This document shows, piece after piece, positions 58,901-64,000 of a stretch of DNA of 64,000 bases (position 1 is its first letter; each line of letters opens with the position of its first letter). The position numbers were made by a program, and so were the translations under genes. This DNA comes from Neckera pumila (Eukaryota; Streptophyta; Bryopsida; Hypnales; Neckeraceae): assembly GCA_963969595.1 (NCBI GenBank), contig OZ018417.1, positions 932,501 through 996,500 of the forward strand. Reading direction: 5' to 3'. The notes below the pieces were generated by a model. That model was given only the letters and a program-made list of their open reading frames with translations, had not been told where the DNA came from and made no database searches.

Positions 58901-61121
58901 ATGGGACTTACTCAAAGTCAAGAGCAGAGAGGGCAGCTCACGAAGATTGAGAGGAGAATGGTGCAGGCCATGGCCGAGCGTGCACAGAAGGCCAATGTCA
59001 CACTCAAAACCTTTAATACTTTCATCCTCAAGTTTCCCAAGATTGATGCGTCCTTTGAAGCTGTCCGGGAGGTCTTCAATAAAGCAGGTTTGCAAATTGT
59101 CTCTGTCACATAGTTTTTTCAGTCTTGATTTTTGTGAAGATTTAGTAGTACTCTTGGACAAGCTGCAATTTGATTGCTTTTCCTGATAGTACTGGTCTAC
59201 TTCTGCCGATGGGGAGTCCTAGGCTTGAAGTGGCAGCCGAGTCGATTTGAATCATGTCCCTTAGACCCCTGGATGTCGAAATATGCACCTGAATGGGAGT
59301 TTTCAATTATTAGGGTGTATCTTAAAAGGGATAAGTTACCTTAACTAGAAGGTAGAGGATGCTATTTAAGCATTCTAACATGTGTAGGAATGTTAGTTTG
59401 GGAGATCGGTATGGAGCTCTGTTGAGATCTTTGGGTACAAGAGCCATACCTATTAAGATCAAATTTTTACTACTATGTATGAATTTATGGTGCCGCAATT
59501 GTGAAGTGGGACGTTGGAGACCACTATAAGGGACGATAGAGAACTTCATGTGTTAATTCAAAGATCAAGTCATAGAGATTTTGCCAAATAATTCATACAA
59601 CAGTTAAGTTCAACCGAGTGTATGAATTGGTGAGTTGATTCCCGTAACAAGGAATAGTATAGGAGATGGGATTAGGTCTTTAGTGATTTTAGTATCCTCT
59701 ACCTTACACATGGTTTATGTATGACCTTGTTTTCAGATAAAAACGGCGATGGGTCTTTAGACATGGATGAGTTGAAGATCTGTTTGCAGGAGCTCCAAGT
59801 GGAATACTCCGATCAAGAAGTGGAGGAATTTCATCATGAGAGTGACATGGATTCGAGTCATGGGATTCAGTTCAAGGAGTTTATTGTTGTGCTGGCACTT
59901 ATCTACCTTCTTGGGCGTCCCACGCACACAGGAGTCGTATCCATTTTTTTCATTTTCCTCACTTCTAAAAACCAAGAGGCTCAAACTGGGTTTTATATTT
60001 TTTGTAAGCTAGGTCATGAAGGAACTTCTTGAGTCCCTTGTCCATTTGCGACCTTCATATGCAATTTTCTTCACTGATTCTGGTTATCTAAAACTTGATC
60101 TCATCTGAATTATGTTTTCACAATATGAATAGCCACGTACACTTGTCAAACCCGTCAGTTCTGCTATTTATCAGTTGTAGTTTTGTTACTGCCACGACAT
60201 TCAAGGAGTTAGTCTTGACCGAAGCTATCCGTGGTGAAGGAATCAGCAATTGGACTTCCGGACCTCGAAGCCACCTTTGATGAAATTGCTGAGGCTTTTG
60301 TGTTCTTCGATCGGAACAAGGACGGATATGTGAGCAAGAAAGAGATGATTTGGGCTATCAACGAGTCATCACCATCTGGTCGGCAAGGACACAGGATTGG
60401 AGTTCAAAGATTTGGTGTGCCACTCCCTCCCTCTATCACACTATTGAATTGTTTGTTTTAATTTTCTCTTACTCTTGGGCCCTGTCCGCACTAAGCAAGT
60501 ACAATGATTTGTCATTACTTTACCGAAGTCACACTGTTTTGAATCAGTGCAGGTTGAAATATTCATATACTGAACCAATTTCCTCAAAAGTAAAATTTTG
60601 TGGTGACGCTAGTTTCCCCCCTCACTGGTAGGGTAACGTCATTCAGCTAACTGGGGCATTAAGGTCATTTTCTATTTAGAAGTTACCTAAACTACTGATT
60701 GCCTGCCTTGCGTGGTAACTAATGGGAGTTAGGCTTTCAAGTTAGCTAACTGCTGCTACTTGGTTGGTATGGGCAGATTTAAAACATCAAATTATGAGTA
60801 TAGGCACAGTAGTTTACTTGTTCAAATCGGGAGATACGTTAACTGGTTGAAATGAATGTAGATCTAATTAGCAGGAGGTAGCACCAGATTGTTAACCCAC
60901 GCAACTTGGGCAATATGGCCCTTTAGTAACTAATTCCAGTTATCTTAAATTGCTTCTTGGTTGGTCATGTTCTGTAAGATTGACGATGAGAACCTGGTGT
61001 TGCAGAGGAAATGGACTGGGACAAAGATGGCATGATCACATTCAAAGAGTTTTTGTTCGCTTTCACCGATTGGGTAGGTCTGGAGAATGACGAAGAAGAA
61101 TCAGGTCACAACAACGGTTAA
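58901..61121 (+). CDS. EF-hand calcium-binding protein, CML21-like
   Basis: Calcium sensor resembling Arabidopsis CML21. Four exons (58901-59087, 59737-59936, 60225-60414, 61006-61121) give 230 residues in phase. Gly2 and Ser6 in MGLTQSQ fit an N-myristoylation site, suggesting membrane attachment. The family block LKTFNTFILKFPKID follows. EF-hands: DKNGDGSLDMDE (63-74, canonical); DMDSSHGIQFKE (99-110, degenerate); DRNKDGYVSKKE (158-169, canonical); DWDKDGMITFKE (196-207, canonical). An acidic tail, ENDEEESG, ends the protein. The acceptor of exon 3 (GAAG at 60221-60224) is weak, and the donor of exon 2 (GTC/GTATCC) is not the only choice. So residues 120-135 are the least certain. Introns carry repeats (a foldback element, R2 and R3). 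Confidence 0.88.
59337..59715. mobile_element. Foldback element T2, copy 2 (CML21-like intron 1)
   Basis: The left end, AGAAGGTAGAGGATGCTATT, is the inverse of the right end, AGTATCCTCTACCTTAC. The right half resembles 51340-51420. It lies completely within intron 1, ending just before the exon 2 acceptor tract. Confidence 0.6.
60055..60165 (+). repeat. Intronic dispersed repeat R2
   Basis: GCAATTTTCTTCACTGATTC, TGGTTATC, TCTGAATTATGTTTTCACAA and TCAAACCCGTCA. Related copies lie at 50270-50380 (TRXz intron 2), 53125-53245 (PRMT7 intron) and 55750-55815 (inside the Stowaway element). Ends not defined. Confidence 0.55.
60495..60640 (+). repeat. Dispersed repeat R3, copy 3
   Basis: TTTTGAATCAGTGCAGGTTG, AAATATTCATATACTGAACC and AATTT, in the same order as at 7953-8105 and 17461-17595. 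It lies in intron 3 of the CML21-like gene. Confidence 0.5.
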
Positions 61122-62032
61122 TTCTTTCATGTACTGTATCCATATTCCACATCCAGTAGAGAAGTAATTTAGAATGTAGAATTTAGAACCAAGTTTTCAG
61201 TGGTTGCTTAAATCCAGTTTTTTCTAGACCTTTTTGTAAACAATCGTGGTCATTTCTCTCCGAGCAGAGTAAAATGCAAACTATTTAGGAACATTCGGAT
61301 TCAACCCCTATGCTTTTGGTTTTCAAAGGGGAAGAACAGTACATGAATTTGTGGCCTCAGGATCCTCGGTATTCCCTACACAGATTTTTGGTCAGGGAAG
61401 GCCTCCTTGTTTGAATGACTTTGAGGTGTACTTTACTTGCACACAACGAGAGTTGTATTCTAAATGTGTAGTTTGTAATTTGTGTTACAAGTGTGTAAGT
61501 AGAACAAGTAGCTATGCTATGAGTGACTCTCTCCATGTAGCATTCCAAGTAAGGTCCTCCTAAAACTTCCTCACATATAGCTCCTATAAAAGTAAAGCCC
61601 AGTGAATATAAGAGATTTTGGATTGGTTTGCCCAGTAGCATTAGCTGTTACATGGTGACGACCTTGAGGTTTAGAATTCAACCCACATGATTTAACGATT
61701 TAACATGAGCAAATATAAGATATGCTAGGAATGATCTCAGTCAAAAGCACGGAAGGGGGAAATGCCCTGTTCCTTCACATGTGGAGGAACTGCTTGTCAA
61801 CTTTTTGATGAATTGGGGGACCTTATTTTCATGGAATCCAGATTTTGGAGTTAAAATTGCGTGACTGTGAATTTAGTTCAAGGGTTTTGCAGCCAATGTG
61901 ACGAGGAACAGTTCAATTTGGATGCAGGAAGATTGATAGAGTAACACTGACCAAGACAGAATATCAACTCCTCCTTTTTGACAAGAATTAAAGTAATAAC
62001 AACAATTTACAACTAAGGTAATATTGATTAAT
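61122..62032. other. 3' region of CML21-like gene and spacer
   Basis: It contains the 3' UTR of the CML21-like gene, followed by sequence without recognised genes. Two open frames of 70-94 codons overlap on opposite strands at 61351-61641; neither is recognisable. Confidence 0.55.
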
Positions 62033-62464
62033 CTACACAAAATAGTGAAATTAGGTTGCCCCATACTAATTTCTCGATAGTCCACGATAGCATAGATTAG
62101 TGGATAGCATAGATTAGTGGATAGCATAGATTAGTGTATGGCATAGATTAGTGCACCAATTCAAGGCCCAGTTCATAGCATAGATTAGTGTATGGCATAG
62201 ATTAGTGCACCAATTCAAGGCCCAGTTCATAGCATAGATTAGTGTATGGCATAGATTAGTGCACCAATTCAAGGCCCAGTTCAAGTTCATCATAGCATAG
62301 ATTAGTGTATGGCATAGATTAGTGCACCAATTCAAGGCCCAGTTCAAGTTCAAGGCCCGGTGCATGTAGTTCAGAGAGTTGCATGCACCTCCATGTGGAG
62401 AAGCATTGGATCCATGAGGTAATTTATCTAAGGTAAGGCAACCTAATTTCACTATTTTGTGTAG
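62033..62464. mobile_element. Transposon family T1, copy C with internal tandem repeat
   Basis: Perfect 28-base ends: CTACACAAAATAGTGAAATT plus AGGTTGCC on the left, reverse complement on the right. The interior holds a 54-base tandem repeat (about 62147-62345, 3 to 4 units, unit with CATAGCATAGATTAGTGTAT and CACCAATTCAAGGCCCAGTT). Before it come shorter 17-base repeats (GGATAGCATAGATTAGT) at 62080-62140. The right inner part (GCATGCACCTCCATGTGG) matches copies A and B. Because 54 is divisible by 3, a minus-strand frame stays open through the repeat; it is not a gene. Confidence 0.85.
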
Positions 62465-63020
62465 TCAAGTCCACTTGTGGCTCTAATACTTTAAACAGGA
62501 TTGGCCTATTACTTTAGGTACTTTAGAAAGGTTCTACTAAGGTAGATGTATCTATTTTAGACAATGGCCTATTATTTTAGAGAAGTTATCTTTTAAGACA
62601 AAGTAGAGGTATCTATATTAGACACTCCAATCTATTTTGGACAATGCCTTATTACTTTAGAGAGGTTGCCTTTAAGACATGATAGAAGTATCTATTACAG
62701 ACATTCAAGACACCCCTTTGTCTTTACATGGTGACCTATTGTGGACAACAGTTGGAGCCTCAACCCCCTATGATGGCTTTATAGAATGATCTATTGCTTA
62801 GCCCCATCTATGATGGCTATATAGGATGATCTATTGCTTTACATGGTGATCTACAAGGTGATCTATTGTAGACAACAGATGATCTATTGCTTAGCCCCTT
62901 ATGCTGGCTTTATAGGATGATCTATTGCTTTACAGGGTGATCTACAAGGTGACCCCTATGATGGATTTATAGGATGATCTATTGCTTTACAGGGTGATCT
63001 ACAGGGTGATCTATTGTAGA
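62465..63020. repeat. Degenerate tandem repeats
   Basis: 62.48-62.70 kb: units of about 85-90 bases with TATTACTTTAGAGAGGTT and GTATCTATTTTAGAC. 62.76-63.02 kb: repeats built from TATAGGATGATCTATTGCTT and ACAGGGTGATCTACAAGGTG, in irregular order. Confidence 0.7.
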
Positions 63021-63403
63021 CTTGGAGACTCAATAGAAGTACCTATTTCAAACAACCTTCTTGTGATGGCTTTATAGGGCAATCAATTGGATGCACTTTT
63101 CATTAAAAAAGATTCTCTTGGAGCCTCAATAGAAGTACCTATTTCAAACAACCTTCTTGTGATGGCTTTATAGGGCAATCAATTGGATGCACTTTTCATT
63201 AAAAAAGATTCTCTTGGAGCCTCAATAGAAGTACCTATTTCAAACAACCTTCTTGTGATGGCTTTATAGGACAATCAATTGGATGCACTTTTCATTAAAA
63301 AAGATTCTCTTGGAGCCTCAATAGAAGTACCTATTTCAAACAACCCTCTTGTGATGGCTTTATGGGGCAATCAATTGGATGCATTTTAAAAGATTCTCTT
63401 GTC
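63021..63403. repeat. 96-base tandem repeat, four copies
   Basis: The unit holds CCTCAATAGAAGTACCTATT, CTTGTGATGGCTTTATAGGG and CAATCAATTGGATGCACTTT, then TTCATTAAAAAAGATTCTCT. The TTGTGATGG block starts at 63061, 63157, 63253 and 63349, exactly 96 bases apart. Copies are nearly identical; the last is shortened. Confidence 0.95.
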
Positions 63404-63442
63404 TCCTCATCTCTAGCTCTTCCCTCATTGATGAGGAGAAGT

Positions 63443-63880
63443 GCCAAAGCTAATAGGTGAGTCTATAAAACCGGAATCTAAATGAAAAATCCACATTTAT
63501 ATTGAATAAATATTCATTCTTAAAAAATTTTAAAAAATTACATTCTTCCTCATCTTTATTTCGGCACACGTTGAGCTCAATTTCTCAACAAATTTGCCAA
63601 AGCTAATTGTAATAGGTGAGTCTATGAAATTGGAATCCAATGAAAAATTCACATTTATATTGCATAAATATTCATTTGTAAAAAAAAAATTCTTTTTTTT
63701 TGTATTCTTCTTTGTCTTTATTTCCGCACATATTAAGCTCAATTTCTAAACAAATTTTCCATATCCTACAGGCTGAAATGCTTAAGTTATCCATTATAGG
63801 TACTTCTACCTTGTATCCAAAACTTATCCATGATAGGTACCTCTACTTTATATCCAAAATGATGGTAGTAGGACAAGATG
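63443..63880. repeat. Two further tandem duplications
   Basis: A unit of about 155 bases (GCCAAAGCTAAT, GGTGAGTCTAT, CACATTTATATTG, ATTCTTC.TC.TCTTTATTTC) is duplicated at 63443-63595 and 63596-63770. After it, a unit of about 45 bases (CTTATCCATGATAGGTACCT, TATCCAAAA) is duplicated at 63782-63862. The rest of the window shows no gene. Confidence 0.75.
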
Positions 63881-64000
63881 GAGTTTGGACCATTTGAATT
63901 GGATGATTCAGTCCCTGCATGATTTTTTTTTGGTAATGTGGCAATGGCATTATACAACCCAAAATCACCATGTCTAAAACTACCTAACCAAGTGATCATC

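Noticed and set aside
62114..62452. 112-codon frame with repeated ALNWCTNLCHTLIYAM
   Set aside because: It follows the 54-base tandem repeat in a transposon. A repeat length divisible by three keeps it open without selection.
1..64000. tRNA, rRNA or CRISPR-like features
   Set aside because: None seen by eye. The tandem repeats at 62-64 kb have no equal spacers, and the sequence is nuclear plant DNA.

Overview
This is nuclear DNA from a land plant. All the genes I can resolve are split by GT-AG introns and encode plant proteins: two photosystem I antenna proteins of the LHCA3 type, a plastid thioredoxin z/CITRX, a PRMT7 arginine methyltransferase, a CML21-type EF-hand protein and a secreted pepsin-type aspartic protease. 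Telomere-like AAACCCTA boxes lie near gene starts. Long AT-rich spacers full of small inverted-repeat transposons, a decayed Tc1-like transposase and the style of the LHC transit peptides make me lean, weakly, towards a non-seed plant such as a bryophyte or lycophyte. I cannot name the species.

Layout. 1-1358: the broken tail of a second PRMT7 copy, carrying two small transposon insertions and probably continuing off the left edge. 2.4-7.6 kb: a complete ten-exon aspartic protease gene on the minus strand. 7.6-43.4 kb: a gene-poor, AT-rich repeat zone. It holds several transposon families, a 437-base AAAC microsatellite, a Tc1-like transposase relic with nested insertions (25.1-26.8 kb) and, at 27.7-31.5 kb, exon fragments of three unrelated housekeeping genes (EF-Tu, protein-isoaspartate methyltransferase, ribosomal protein eL33). 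43.4-61.1 kb: a compact gene island with two tandem LHCA3 genes (+), TRXz (+), PRMT7 (-) and the CML21-like gene (+). PRMT7 and TRXz converge; PRMT7 and the CML21-like gene diverge from a shared upstream region of about 0.9 kb. 61.1-64 kb: spacer containing one more inverted-repeat transposon and a chain of tandem repeats of different period.

Functions. LHCA3 and TRXz act in the chloroplast: light harvesting for photosystem I, and redox control of plastid transcription. PRMT7 and the CML21-like protein are regulatory proteins of the cytosol, nucleus or membrane surface. The protease should enter the secretory pathway. They are neighbours, not an operon-like unit.

No complete new protein system is visible. 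The most unusual content is in the mobile DNA: a family of elements whose ends start with TTAA, a dispersed family that ends in AAAC repeats and occurs as dimers and tandem pairs, a short GC-rich motif recurring in AT-rich DNA, and a pair of PRMT7 copies in which one copy shows the state before transposon insertion and the other the state after. Exon borders were set by hand from splice signals, reading frame and remembered family sequence. No alignment or database search was run.
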